A stretch of DNA of 64,000 nucleotides from Paenibacillus sedimenti (GTDB taxonomy: Bacteria > Bacillota > Bacilli > Paenibacillales > NBRC-103111): contig NZ_JACVVD010000003.1 in NCBI RefSeq assembly GCF_014534655.1, positions 372,001-436,000 on the forward strand, written 5' to 3'. Positions 1 to 8,822 of the stretch are shown piece after piece. The position numbers and the translations under genes are program-made. Below the pieces are notes generated by a model. It was not told where the DNA came from. It was given only the letters and a program-made list of their open reading frames with translations, and searched no databases. Positions within the stretch are counted from its first letter, which is position 1. Every line of letters starts with the position of its first letter.

Positions 1-1042
1 CTTGAATCCGGATAAAATACGTTTTTTCGCATCGGAGCTGGCGCGTCTGCAGCAGGATGGCTACCAAGTCCTGCTCGTCACTTCCGGTGCGGTAGCCGCA
101 GGCTTCACCTCGCTGGGCTACCGCTCGCGGCCCAAGGTGCTGCACGAGAAGCAGGCAGCAGCTTCAGTCGGCCAGGCGCTGCTGATGCAGGCGTACCACG
201 AGGCCTTTGCGTCGCACGGGATCAGCGTGGCGCAGATTTTGCTGACGAGGTACGACTTCTCTAACCGCAAGCGCGTGCAGAACGCGCTCATGACCATCGA
301 CGAGCTGCTGCAACGCGGCGTCGTGCCGATCATCAACGAGAACGACACCGTCTCGGTGGATGAGCTCAAGTTCGGCGACAATGACACCTTGTCGGCGCTG
401 GTCGGCAATCTGGTGAAAGCCGGCAGATTGGTGATCATTACAGATATGGACGGCCTATACACGGACGATCCTCGCAAGAACGCAAACGCGCAGCGGATCG
501 ATCGCGTGAATGCCATCAGCGATGAGCTGTTCAGCTTCGCTGGAGGATCCGGGAGCGCGGTCGGCACCGGCGGCATGCGCTCCAAGGTTGAGGCCGCCCG
601 CATCGCGATGCGCGGGGGCGTGCCGGTATTCATAGGGCGCGTGCTCGAGCCCTATGATCTCCCCATTGCCGTAGACGGCCGCGGCAAGGGCACGTACTTC
701 GACACGACGGTCAACAACCTGCCGGTCAAGAAGCAGTGGGTCGGCTTCCACTCGCTGCCCCAAGGGCGAATCATCGTCGACCAGGGCGCCAGGAAGGCGC
801 TGCTCGAAGGCGGCAAGAGCCTGCTCCCCGCCGGAATTACGGCCGTCGACGGCGACTTCCACCCCGGCGACGTCGTCGAGGTGGTTAGCGCGGACAACGC
901 GCTGCTGGGCCGCGGCGTCGTCAATTACGCGGCCTGGCAGCTGCAGGCCGTCGCCGGCTTATCGACCGACGAAGTACAAAGGCGCGTCGAAGTCGTTCGC
1001 ATTGAAGTCATTCACCGGGATGAATGGGTTCCGCTGCCATAA
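1..1042 (+). CDS. proB: Glutamate 5-kinase, 5' end cut by window edge
   Basis: Catalyses the first step of proline synthesis, ATP-dependent phosphorylation of glutamate to gamma-glutamyl phosphate, in the cytoplasm. The visible 346 residues contain the amino-acid-kinase motifs VTSGAVAAG (about residues 26-34) and INENDTV, the ITDMDGLYT segment, and a C-terminal PUA-like domain over roughly the last 80 residues. The usual N-terminal 15-25 residues (VKIGSS region) are missing, so the true start lies left of the window; the TTG at 2 is not taken as the start. First gene of a proB-proS-proA-proC cluster. It is clearly richer in G+C than proS, which follows 52 bp later. Confidence 0.95.
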   Translation, partial: LNPDKIRFFASELARLQQDGYQVLLVTSGAVAAGFTSLGYRSRPKVLHEKQAAASVGQALLMQAYHEAFASHGISVAQILLTRYDFSNRKRVQNALMTIDELLQRGVVPIINENDTVSVDELKFGDNDTLSALVGNLVKAGRLVIITDMDGLYTDDPRKNANAQRIDRVNAISDELFSFAGGSGSAVGTGGMRSKVEAARIAMRGGVPVFIGRVLEPYDLPIAVDGRGKGTYFDTTVNNLPVKKQWVGFHSLPQGRIIVDQGARKALLEGGKSLLPAGITAVDGDFHPGDVVEVVSADNALLGRGVVNYAAWQLQAVAGLSTDEVQRRVEVVRIEVIHRDEWVPLP

Positions 1043-1094
1043 AATTGATCTTGCGGAAATTACATTAAACATATGAAAGCGAGGTTCGACAAGC

Positions 1095-2822
1095 ATGAGA
1101 CAACAACATCTACTCAACCCGACATTGCGGGACGTACCGGCAGATGCTGAAGCTGCCAGCCACCGCCTCATGCTTCGCGCCGGACTCATCCGCCAATTAT
1201 CCAGCGGCATATATTCATATTTGCCATTAGGCTTGAAAGCACTGCGGCATATTCAGCGAATCGTTCAAGAAGAAATGAATGCGGCCGGCGCGCAAGAAAT
1301 GCTGATGCCCGCTCTACACCCTTCCGAATTGTGGAAAGAATCCGGGCGCTGGGACATCTATGGACCTGAGCTTATGCGCCTCGAAGACCGCCACGGCCGA
1401 GAATTTGCACTGGGGGCTACGCATGAGGAAGTGATTACAACACTCATACGGGATGAAATTCAATCGTACAAAAAACTTCCGGTCAGGCTCTATCAAATTC
1501 AGACGAAATTCAGAGACGAACGCAGGCCTCGGTTTGGGCTGCTGCGCGGACGTGAATTTCTGATGAAAGACGCTTATTCATTCGATCGCTCGGCCATCGG
1601 GATGGATGAAAGTTACATGCGCATGTATGATGCGTATCACCGAATTTTCACTCGCGCCGGCCTCCAGTTCCGCGCGGTCGAAGCCGATTCCGGTGCCATC
1701 GGAGGAACGGACACCCATGAGTTTATGGCGCTCGCCGAAGTTGGCGAGGATACCATCGTTCACTGCCCGGCCTGCGGCTATGCGGCTAATCTTGAGAAAG
1801 CAGTCGGTGCCATACCCGCGAACAGCGAAATTGCAGCAGGCGCTACCCATGATCAAACGCCGGAAAAGGTTCATACACCGCAAACAACTAGCATCAAGCA
1901 ATTAAGTCAGCTCCTGCGTATCCAGCCGAAGCGCATAATTAAATCCATCGCGTTAAAAGCGGGTAGCGCTCCTCTCGTCGTTCTCTTGCGCGGCGATTAT
2001 GAACTGAACGAAATCAAGTTGAAGCAAGCTATCGGCATTGACCGGATTGACATGATGACAGAGGAAGAGATTGAGAGCGAGCTTCAATCCGCAGCAGGCT
2101 TTATAGGGCCGGTCGGACTCCATAAAGTCCGGGTTATTGCCGACCATTCGGTCCAATGCATGAGCAACGCTGTAACAGGAGCCAATGAACGAGATTATCA
2201 TCTGCTTCATGTTGATGTAAATCGCGATTTACCCGAATTAACATATAGCGATTTACGAAATGTAGCCGAAGGTGATCTGTGTATTCATTGCGGAAATAAG
2301 CTCGCATTTGCAAAGGGCATCGAGATCGGTCATGTGTTCAAGCTTGGAACAAAGTATAGCGCAAAGCTCGGCGCGACATTCAACGATGACAAAGGAACTG
2401 CCGAACCTATGCTCATGGGCTGTTATGGCATAGGCATATCGCGAATGCTGGCCGCTATCATCGAACAAAATTATGATGATCGAGGTATTATCTGGCCTCA
2501 TGCTATCGCTCCGTACGCCATCCATCTCCTTACCGTTCAAGTACTTGATGAAGTTCAGATGAAATTATCGCTGGACATTTATACCGCCTTAACGCAATCG
2601 GGGTATGATGTACTCTGGGATGACCGTGAAGAACGGGCAGGGGTTAAATTCAATGATGCCGATCTTCTAGGCTTCCCTATTCGGTTAACAGTCGGCAAAA
2701 AGGCAGCTGAGCAAGTCATAGAATGCAAAGAACGTCGAAGCGGTGAACAATATGAGCTTACCGTTCCCGATTTGCTGGCGCATTGCCAAGCATTTTTCAA
2801 TTCGAATATGAGGAGACCTTGA
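1095..2822 (+). CDS. proS: Prolyl-tRNA synthetase, bacterial type with editing insert
   Basis: Class II aminoacyl-tRNA synthetase that charges tRNA-Pro. The 575-aa length fits the long bacterial type. Visible parts are motif 2 (FRDERRPRFG, about 139-148), a central YbaK-like editing insertion (about 225-400) and motif 3 (GCYGIGISRML), followed by an anticodon-binding domain. The ATG follows GCGAGGTTCGACAAGC. The gene sits between proB and proA, which is unusual, because proS is normally near housekeeping genes such as dxr/polC. This suggests a second ProRS tied to proline biosynthesis, as known in some Bacillus species with two ProRS genes; whether another copy exists cannot be seen here. Confidence 0.93.
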   Translation: MRQQHLLNPTLRDVPADAEAASHRLMLRAGLIRQLSSGIYSYLPLGLKALRHIQRIVQEEMNAAGAQEMLMPALHPSELWKESGRWDIYGPELMRLEDRHGREFALGATHEEVITTLIRDEIQSYKKLPVRLYQIQTKFRDERRPRFGLLRGREFLMKDAYSFDRSAIGMDESYMRMYDAYHRIFTRAGLQFRAVEADSGAIGGTDTHEFMALAEVGEDTIVHCPACGYAANLEKAVGAIPANSEIAAGATHDQTPEKVHTPQTTSIKQLSQLLRIQPKRIIKSIALKAGSAPLVVLLRGDYELNEIKLKQAIGIDRIDMMTEEEIESELQSAAGFIGPVGLHKVRVIADHSVQCMSNAVTGANERDYHLLHVDVNRDLPELTYSDLRNVAEGDLCIHCGNKLAFAKGIEIGHVFKLGTKYSAKLGATFNDDKGTAEPMLMGCYGIGISRMLAAIIEQNYDDRGIIWPHAIAPYAIHLLTVQVLDEVQMKLSLDIYTALTQSGYDVLWDDREERAGVKFNDADLLGFPIRLTVGKKAAEQVIECKERRSGEQYELTVPDLLAHCQAFFNSNMRRP

Positions 2823-2861
2823 TCTCCGCTCAAAAATATCAATTATAGGAGGTTATGACCG

Positions 2862-4109
2862 ATGAGTGAAGTCGTTCAAAAATCGAAGCTAGCCAAACAA
2901 GCGGCCCAATCCATGGGTACCTTAACGACCGAACAAAAAAACGCTGCTTTGCTGCTCTTGGCGGACGCCCTCGTTACCGAACAGCAAGCGATTATGGAAG
3001 CTAACTCCAAAGATTTACAGCGAGGCAAAGAATCCGGCATCAGCTCCTCCCTGCTCGACCGTCTGGCACTTAATGAGTCGCGTATTGCCGCGATGGCTGA
3101 AGGGCTGCGCCAGATTGTTGAGCTTCCTGATCCAATCGGGGACACGCTAGACTCGTTCGATCGCCCAAACGGCCTGCGTATTCAAAAAATTCGCGTACCG
3201 CTTGGCGTTATCGGTATTATTTATGAAGCCAGACCTAACGTTACTGTCGATGCTGCCGGACTATGCCTCAAAACAGGCAATGCCGTTGTGCTGCGCGGCG
3301 GCTCTTCGGCACTATTTTCCAATGAGAAAATCATTGAGGTGCTCCATCGCGCTCTAAGCCGTTCTTCTATTCCGGTCGATGCGCTGCAATTAATCCTCAG
3401 CCCGGACCGTTCTTCTGTTGATGAAATGTTAAAATTAAACGGACTCATCGATGTGCTTATTCCGCGGGGCGGTCATTCGCTCATTCAAAATGTTGTCAAT
3501 AACGCGTCCGTCCCTGTCATTGAAACAGGAGCGGGTGTATGTCATACTTTTATAGATGAAAGTGCACAGCTTGAGATGGCAATCCGAATTGCCGTGAATG
3601 CGAAAGCACAGCGTCCCTCCGTTTGCAATTCGATGGAGACGGTGCTTGTCCATGAAGCATTCGCCGCCAGGCACTTAAGTGCGCTTGCCGGAGCTTTTGA
3701 GACCGCCCGAGTTGAATTAAGAGGCGATGATAGAGCCAGAGTGCTTGTCCATTCGATGAAAGTAGCAGAGCCTGCCGATTGGAGCACCGAATATGGGGAC
3801 TACATCCTCAATGTCAAAGTCGTCGCTGATCTGGATGAGGCTTTAGCGCATATACGCCAATACAGTACCATGCATTCCGAATGCATCGTAACGGAGCATA
3901 CCGCGAATGCAGAGAGATTCCTGCAGGAGGTTGATGCGGCTGCCGTGTACCATAACGCATCGACGCGTTTCACAGATGGTTTCGAATTCGGCTTTGGCGC
4001 CGAAATCGGCATCTCTACACAGAAGCTGCACGCTCGCGGACCCATGGGACTGCCGGCATTAACTTCAACCAAATACCGCATCTATGGAAGCGGTCAAATA
4101 CGGGAATAA
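2862..4109 (+). CDS. proA: Gamma-glutamyl phosphate reductase
   Basis: NADPH-dependent reduction of gamma-glutamyl phosphate to glutamate-5-semialdehyde, the second step of proline synthesis, cytoplasmic. 415 aa, the usual length. ALDH-like fold; YEARPNVTVDAAG and the LRGGSSA region are typical of ProA, and the catalytic cysteine lies in the QRPSVCNSMETVL segment. The start is supported by TAGGAGGTTATGACCG just upstream. Located 39 bp after proS and before proC, completing the pathway. Confidence 0.96.
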   Translation: MSEVVQKSKLAKQAAQSMGTLTTEQKNAALLLLADALVTEQQAIMEANSKDLQRGKESGISSSLLDRLALNESRIAAMAEGLRQIVELPDPIGDTLDSFDRPNGLRIQKIRVPLGVIGIIYEARPNVTVDAAGLCLKTGNAVVLRGGSSALFSNEKIIEVLHRALSRSSIPVDALQLILSPDRSSVDEMLKLNGLIDVLIPRGGHSLIQNVVNNASVPVIETGAGVCHTFIDESAQLEMAIRIAVNAKAQRPSVCNSMETVLVHEAFAARHLSALAGAFETARVELRGDDRARVLVHSMKVAEPADWSTEYGDYILNVKVVADLDEALAHIRQYSTMHSECIVTEHTANAERFLQEVDAAAVYHNASTRFTDGFEFGFGAEIGISTQKLHARGPMGLPALTSTKYRIYGSGQIRE

Positions 4110-4120
4110 ATTGGCAATAA

Positions 4121-4168
4121 GCTTATGCTTACGATGCAAGTTTTCTTACGAAAACTCTTAGGGGGAAG
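4121..4168 (+). repeat. SD-bearing palindromic repeat upstream of proC
   Basis: Copy of a dispersed repeat seen at several places in this window. It has a short GCTTACGATGC unit, then AGTTTTC-TTAC-GAAAACT, which can form a 7-bp stem, then CTTAGGGGG, which is the ribosome-binding site of proC. It lies between proA and proC inside an apparent operon. Confidence 0.75.
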
Positions 4169-4172
4169 CACA

Positions 4173-5042
4173 ATGTCTACATCCATATCTCAAGTAAAAA
4201 TTGCTTTTATCGGCGCAGGTTCGATGGCAGAGGCCATCTTTCGGGGACTTATTGAACGAGAGGTCGCCAACCCGGACAACTTGTATGTCTTGAACCGCTC
4301 GGATCAAGCCAGAATGGCTGAACTGCGTTCCCAATATGGCGTGAATACGACATCCGACGCAAAAACCAGGGAGGACTACATTCGCGGAGCCGATATCGTT
4401 GTTGTTTGCATGAAACCGAAAGATGTAGAAACGTCTTTCGGCGATCTTCAACCGCTTCTGAACGAGAAGCAACTGCTGATCTCCGTCGTAGCCGGACTCT
4501 CCATCGCCAAAATCGAAGCGCTGTTGCAAACGCGCATGCCGATCGTCAGGACGATGCCGAATACGTCCAGTACCATTGGACTTGGCGCCACCGGAATGAG
4601 TTTCTCTTCAACAGTAGACGATGCGTATAAACAATTGGCGACTGAAATGTTCGAGTCTATCGGAATCGTCAGCGTTATTGAAGAATCCAAAATGGAAATA
4701 TTAACCGGAGTATCCGGCAGCGGCCCGGCTTATGTGTACTATTTCATGGAAGCCATGATCAAAGCCGGAATTGAAGGCGGCCTATCTGAAGAAAATGCAC
4801 GCGAGTTGACGCTTCAAACCGTTCTCGGCGCTGCGCATATGGTTAAAATTACGCAAGAAGATCCCGCTGTACTGCGCCGCAAGGTCACATCGCCTAATGG
4901 CGCAACCCAGGCTTCAATTGAAGCTTTGGATCAATACCGATTCTCCGAAGGGATTGCGCGCGCAGTAACCCGTTCGGCAGAACGTTCCAAAGAAATGGGC
5001 GAGCAAATCGCCGCCCGTAGCACAAGCTTCAAATCCGTATAA
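4173..5042 (+). CDS. proC: Pyrroline-5-carboxylate reductase
   Basis: Reduces pyrroline-5-carboxylate to proline with NAD(P)H, the last biosynthetic step. The 289-aa product has an N-terminal Rossmann motif (IAFIGAGSMAEA) and the C-terminal signature in the VSGSGPAY and TVLGAAHM regions. An upstream in-frame ATG at 4125 would add 16 residues, but 4173 is chosen because TTAGGGGGAAG lies a few bases before it and the Rossmann motif then begins at the usual distance. The ribosome-binding site is the end of a repeated palindromic element (4121-4168). Confidence 0.95.
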   Translation: MSTSISQVKIAFIGAGSMAEAIFRGLIEREVANPDNLYVLNRSDQARMAELRSQYGVNTTSDAKTREDYIRGADIVVVCMKPKDVETSFGDLQPLLNEKQLLISVVAGLSIAKIEALLQTRMPIVRTMPNTSSTIGLGATGMSFSSTVDDAYKQLATEMFESIGIVSVIEESKMEILTGVSGSGPAYVYYFMEAMIKAGIEGGLSEENARELTLQTVLGAAHMVKITQEDPAVLRRKVTSPNGATQASIEALDQYRFSEGIARAVTRSAERSKEMGEQIAARSTSFKSV

Positions 5043-5086
5043 GAGTTCCCTTCTTCTCTAACTTAATCTAAAGCAGGTGAATAACT

Positions 5087-6355
5087 ATGAGCGCTTATTG
5101 CTTAGCGACCTATCGGTGTTTTGACGAGAAAGCCGATTTTCATAAAAAAGCGACCGGCATCGCCGTCGGACTCACGGTCGGCAGTTGGACAGAACTGCCT
5201 GAGGCTCAGAAGGCGCAGATGGAAAAGCATCTGGGTAAAGTCGTTTCCGTTGAGGTACATGAGCCTGTCGATGGAAGGCCGCAATCCGAACGCTATGCTG
5301 ACATTCAAATCGCATATCCGGACGTCAACTTCAGCCGGGACATCCCGGCTTTGCTCGTAACGGTGTTCGGCAAGCTGTCCATGGATGGCAAAATCAAACT
5401 GATCGATTTGTCCTTCTCCTCCGATTTTCTTGCAGGATTCCCCGGTCCGAAATTCGGGATGCAAGGCGTTCGCGATTTATTGGGCGTGCATGACCGCCCG
5501 CTTCTGATGAGCATTTTCAAATCCGTTGTCGGATACGAACTGCCTGCACTTCGCGAGCAATTTTATTTGCAGGCAGCCGGTGGCGTCGATCTGATTAAAG
5601 ACGACGAGATCTTATTTGAAAATCCGTTAACGCCGCTTGAGAAACGCATTGAAGTGTGTTTGGAAGCAGCGTCACAAGCATCTAAAGAAACAGGGCAGAA
5701 ATTGCTTTACGCCGTTAATCTGACCGGACCTACCTCAAAACTTGCCGATCAAGCGAAGAAGGCCATCCGTGCCGGCGCTAACGCCCTGCTCTTTAACGTT
5801 CTGGCTTACGGCTTCGATGTACTTCACGAATTGAGTTCGGATCCGGAGATCTATATTCCAATCATGGCGCATCCGGCGATGGCTGGAGCCATTTATCCGT
5901 CTCCGCACTACGGGATTTCCGCTTCCGTGCTTTTGGGTAAACTTATGCGGCTTGCCGGCGCGGACCTGGTGTTGTTCCCTTCCCCATACGGCTCCGTCGT
6001 CATGCCAAGAGAAGAGAATTTAGCCATTAAGCATGTGCTGCTGACCAATGATTTACATAAAGATTACGCGTACGGTGCATCCGACGATGCATCATTGAAG
6101 CTGGCAGCCAGCTTCCCTGTGCCTTCCGCAGGCATTCATCCAGGTCTTGTCCCGCTTATCTTGCGCGATTTCGGCGGTGACGTCGTCGTGAACGCCGGCG
6201 GAGGCATCCATGGGCACCCGCTCGGAACGATCGCCGGCGGCCAAGCATTCCGGCAAGCGATTGACGCAAGCCTTCAAGGAATAACATTAAGAGATTATGC
6301 CAAGACACATCCAGAGTTACAAGCAGCTATTGATACTTGGGGGATTAAAGAATGA
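5087..6355 (+). CDS. mtnW: 2,3-diketo-5-methylthiopentyl-1-phosphate enolase (RuBisCO-like)
   Basis: RuBisCO-like protein of the methionine salvage pathway; it enolises diketo-methylthiopentyl phosphate. 422 aa, typical for MtnW. The fold is that of the RuBisCO large subunit: FPGPKFG near residue 125, DLIKDDE near residue 165 where the active-site metal-binding residues lie, and GGGIHGHPLG near the C-terminus. The ATG follows AAAGCAGGTGAATAACT. It is 44 bp after proC, too close to hold a separate S-box riboswitch, so it probably shares the proline transcript. The 3' end overlaps mtnX by 4 bases. Confidence 0.93.
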   Translation: MSAYCLATYRCFDEKADFHKKATGIAVGLTVGSWTELPEAQKAQMEKHLGKVVSVEVHEPVDGRPQSERYADIQIAYPDVNFSRDIPALLVTVFGKLSMDGKIKLIDLSFSSDFLAGFPGPKFGMQGVRDLLGVHDRPLLMSIFKSVVGYELPALREQFYLQAAGGVDLIKDDEILFENPLTPLEKRIEVCLEAASQASKETGQKLLYAVNLTGPTSKLADQAKKAIRAGANALLFNVLAYGFDVLHELSSDPEIYIPIMAHPAMAGAIYPSPHYGISASVLLGKLMRLAGADLVLFPSPYGSVVMPREENLAIKHVLLTNDLHKDYAYGASDDASLKLAASFPVPSAGIHPGLVPLILRDFGGDVVVNAGGGIHGHPLGTIAGGQAFRQAIDASLQGITLRDYAKTHPELQAAIDTWGIKE

Positions 6356-7014
6356 ACAAGGAACGCATTATTTTCTGCGATTTCGACGGGACGATTACGG
6401 TGAACGATAACATCGTGGCGATTATGAAACATTTCAACCCGCCTGGTTGGGAGGAGCTTGTCAAACAGCTCGTGGACAAGAATATTTCGATTCGTGAAGG
6501 CGTTGGCGCGATGTTCGCTCTCCTACCGACTTCCCGTAAACAAGAAATAGTGGATTACGCCATAAATAATGCCACGATCCGCGACGGCTTCCGCGAGTTC
6601 GTCGATTATTGCAAGGACCGCAACATCACACTGTTAATTACGAGCGGAGGCATCGATTTCTTCATTTACCCGCTGCTTCAGCCGTTTCCGATTGAGGCGG
6701 AACATATTTATTGCAATGCCAGCACGTTCGAAGGCAGCACGATTGAAATATTGTGGCCTAACCGTTGTGACGAACATTGTAAGACGGACTGCGGCATGTG
6801 CAAAACGAGCATTATCCGGTCTTACGATCCTGAACGCTATGAACGGATCATTATCGGCGACAGTATTACCGATTTTGAGGGCGCCAAACTGGTAGATACG
6901 ATTTTCGCCAGATCACATCTCATTGAAATGTGCGAGGAATTAGGGTATCCGTACCATCCGTTTGAAACTTTTTTCGATATTATGAAGCAATTGGAGGCTG
7001 AAACGGTAGTATGA
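6352..7014 (+). CDS. mtnX: 2-hydroxy-3-keto-5-methylthiopentenyl-1-phosphate phosphatase
   Basis: HAD-superfamily phosphatase that dephosphorylates the MtnW product in methionine salvage. 220 aa. The HAD motif I is FCDFDGTIT at residues 8-16, motif II is LLITSGG, and the acidic motif lies in IIGDSITDFEGAK. The start overlaps the mtnW stop (ATGA) and the stop overlaps the mtnB start (ATGA), showing translational coupling in the order W-X-B. Confidence 0.94.
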   Translation: MNKERIIFCDFDGTITVNDNIVAIMKHFNPPGWEELVKQLVDKNISIREGVGAMFALLPTSRKQEIVDYAINNATIRDGFREFVDYCKDRNITLLITSGGIDFFIYPLLQPFPIEAEHIYCNASTFEGSTIEILWPNRCDEHCKTDCGMCKTSIIRSYDPERYERIIIGDSITDFEGAKLVDTIFARSHLIEMCEELGYPYHPFETFFDIMKQLEAETVV

Positions 7015-7652
7015 CGATATTCCTGGAAGATAAGCAGCGCGCGTTCGCTGAGTTAAGAGAAATTAAAGCCAATTTAGCAGCCAGAGGCTGGTTCCCCGCT
7101 ACAAGCGGCAACCTCTCCGTACGTGTTGGCGGCTTTGATCCTGAAGCTTTTACTTTCGCCATAACTTCTAGCGGTCGAGATAAATCGGTGCAAACCCCCG
7201 AGGATTTTTTGCTCGTTAACGAGCAAGGCAAACCCACAGAAGCGACAAGTCTGAAGCCATCGGCTGAGACGTTAATCCATAGCGAAATCTACCGGCTAAC
7301 CGGTGCAGGCGCCATTTTCCATGTACATACCATCTTTAACAACCTGGTCTCTGAGCTTTATTGGGAGCGCAAAAGCATTCCTGTAGAAGGTGTTGAGTTG
7401 ATTAAAGCATTCAATATTTGGGATGAGGAAGCAAATATTGAAATTCCAATTTTACCCAATTACGCGGAAATCCCTCGCATCGCAGAGCTCGTGGAAGGTG
7501 CTATTGTGCCTCGAATTCCGGGGGTCGTACTGCGGAAACACGGTATTTATGCATGGGGCGCTAACGCTTTTGAAGCCAAACGTCATCTGGAAGCTTTCGA
7601 ATTTCTTTTCGAATATGTGTACCGTTCCCATTTACTTAAAAAAGGCGTATAA
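7011..7652 (+). CDS. mtnB: Methylthioribulose-1-phosphate dehydratase
   Basis: Class II aldolase-like zinc enzyme that dehydrates methylthioribulose-1-phosphate, the step before MtnW. 213 aa. Visible family features are PATSGNLSVR, the HVHTIFNN metal-binding segment and LRKHGIYAWG with a further His ligand. Last gene of the run, followed by a strong terminator. mtnD, mtnK and mtnA are not in the window, so the pathway must be completed elsewhere. Confidence 0.93.
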   Translation: MTIFLEDKQRAFAELREIKANLAARGWFPATSGNLSVRVGGFDPEAFTFAITSSGRDKSVQTPEDFLLVNEQGKPTEATSLKPSAETLIHSEIYRLTGAGAIFHVHTIFNNLVSELYWERKSIPVEGVELIKAFNIWDEEANIEIPILPNYAEIPRIAELVEGAIVPRIPGVVLRKHGIYAWGANAFEAKRHLEAFEFLFEYVYRSHLLKKGV

Positions 7653-7672
7653 AGCTGGGTCAACTAAAATAA

Positions 7673-7719
7673 TAGCCAGGTCTTCTCTTCAAATGTGAAG
7701 AAAGATCTGGCTTTTTTTT
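7673..7719 (+). terminator. Intrinsic terminator after mtnB
   Basis: Inverted repeat AGCCAGGTCTT / AAGATCTGGCT with an additional inner CTTC/GAAG pairing, followed by eight or more T. It ends the proB-proS-proA-proC-mtnWXB run. Confidence 0.9.
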
Positions 7720-7791
7720 CATAGGATGAACAGCAAATGGTCAAGCTAAGCGGGGACATTACTTATAAAAATGATAAAGGACTCCGCCATT

Positions 7792-8265
7792 ATGTTACTG
7801 GCCATAAAAGTAAGCCTTAGTCTGCTATTACTTGCCCTATACGTTTATACGAAAAAGAACATGAACCTGATGGAGATTCTCTTCTATTGGTTCTGGATCT
7901 CGATTTTGGGCGAAGACTTCATGAATATTGTCTATAATAACCTAAAACTCATCCAGCCATATAACAAAATGAGTATGTTTTGGACTATGATGAATTTTCA
8001 CCTGTTATTAAATCCGATCGCCATGATCTGGTTTTTGCATTTTTATCTGGCCTGCAGTCGAATATGGATTCGAATAATATTGATCCTAGCTATGACTCTA
8101 CTCTTAACATGCTTTCAGCTTCTGCACGGGCTATTGGGTGAAGTGGATCTGACGAGATGGCATATGTGGTGGTCCATCCCTTTATGGATGATTTTCATTT
8201 TATCGACTTTAACTCTTATGAAAGCTTTCCGCTGGATAAAAAGAAGGGAGCAGCTGCAGCAATGA
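7792..8265 (+). CDS. Small multi-pass membrane protein, unknown function
   Basis: Hydrophobic protein of about 157 aa with four or five predicted transmembrane stretches separated by short polar loops. I chose the ATG at 7792 because AAAGGA lies ten bases before it; the upstream in-frame ATG at 7771 has no good ribosome-binding site. It overlaps the next gene by ATGA, so the two are probably co-translated. I do not recognise the family with certainty. Its length and Trp-rich hydrophobic helices recall the CBO0543-type membrane proteins, but this is only an impression. Confidence 0.6.
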   Translation: MLLAIKVSLSLLLLALYVYTKKNMNLMEILFYWFWISILGEDFMNIVYNNLKLIQPYNKMSMFWTMMNFHLLLNPIAMIWFLHFYLACSRIWIRIILILAMTLLLTCFQLLHGLLGEVDLTRWHMWWSIPLWMIFILSTLTLMKAFRWIKRREQLQQ

Positions 8266-8771
8266 TCCTGTTTCTTCCAATTCATTTCGATGCGAATGAG
8301 GGTTTCATCACGATTGTGAGCATCGTGCTGCTCCTGCTCTTTATCGCGCTTCCCAAACGAATTCCGATGCCGGTAGCGCTGCTCATTATGATCTTTAACT
8401 CTTATTTGGGCCGAGCTACTGACAATATATTGGCTTCTCCCGCTCCGTACGATTTATACGATACTATGGATACTCATTCATACGACTTGTTTGATCTATT
8501 GCTTTATTCGCTCCCTTATCCGCTACAGGGATACCTTTATGTATATTTCTATGATAAATTCAGACTTCGCGGCGCTTATCAAGCGATTCATATTATCATA
8601 TGGTCGGTTGCATCGATCATCTTTGAAGCGATCGGCGTTTGGCTCTCCGTCTTTAAATACCATGGCTGGCATCTTAGTTATTCATTTCCTGTATATTTGT
8701 TGACGTTCTGTCTGAACTCGCTTCTGTTTCATTTGGCTATGAAGCACAATTCCCTTTGGAAGTTAAAATGA
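8262..8771 (+). CDS. Small multi-pass membrane protein, unknown function
   Basis: About 169 aa, starting in the ATGA overlap with the previous gene and preceded by AAGGGAG. A longer reading from 8157 would overlap the upstream gene by over 100 bases and is not favoured. It begins with the polar segment HFDANEGFI, has about four to five hydrophobic helices, and contains acidic and tyrosine-rich stretches (YDLYDTMD, YDLFDLL) that look conserved rather than random. Probably works with its partner in the membrane; function unknown. Confidence 0.62.
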   Translation: MILFLPIHFDANEGFITIVSIVLLLLFIALPKRIPMPVALLIMIFNSYLGRATDNILASPAPYDLYDTMDTHSYDLFDLLLYSLPYPLQGYLYVYFYDKFRLRGAYQAIHIIIWSVASIIFEAIGVWLSVFKYHGWHLSYSFPVYLLTFCLNSLLFHLAMKHNSLWKLK

Positions 8772-8822
8772 GAAAACGCCCTAATTCCCAAAGTGCGGAA
8801 ATTGAGGACGTACTCATGGCCT

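Noticed and set aside
5043-5086. S-box riboswitch expected before mtnW
   Set aside because: The gap is only 44 bases and shows no stem structure.
8157-8261. Longer start for the second membrane-protein gene
   Set aside because: It would overlap the upstream gene by over 100 bases; the ATGA overlap at 8262 with AAGGGAG upstream is better.
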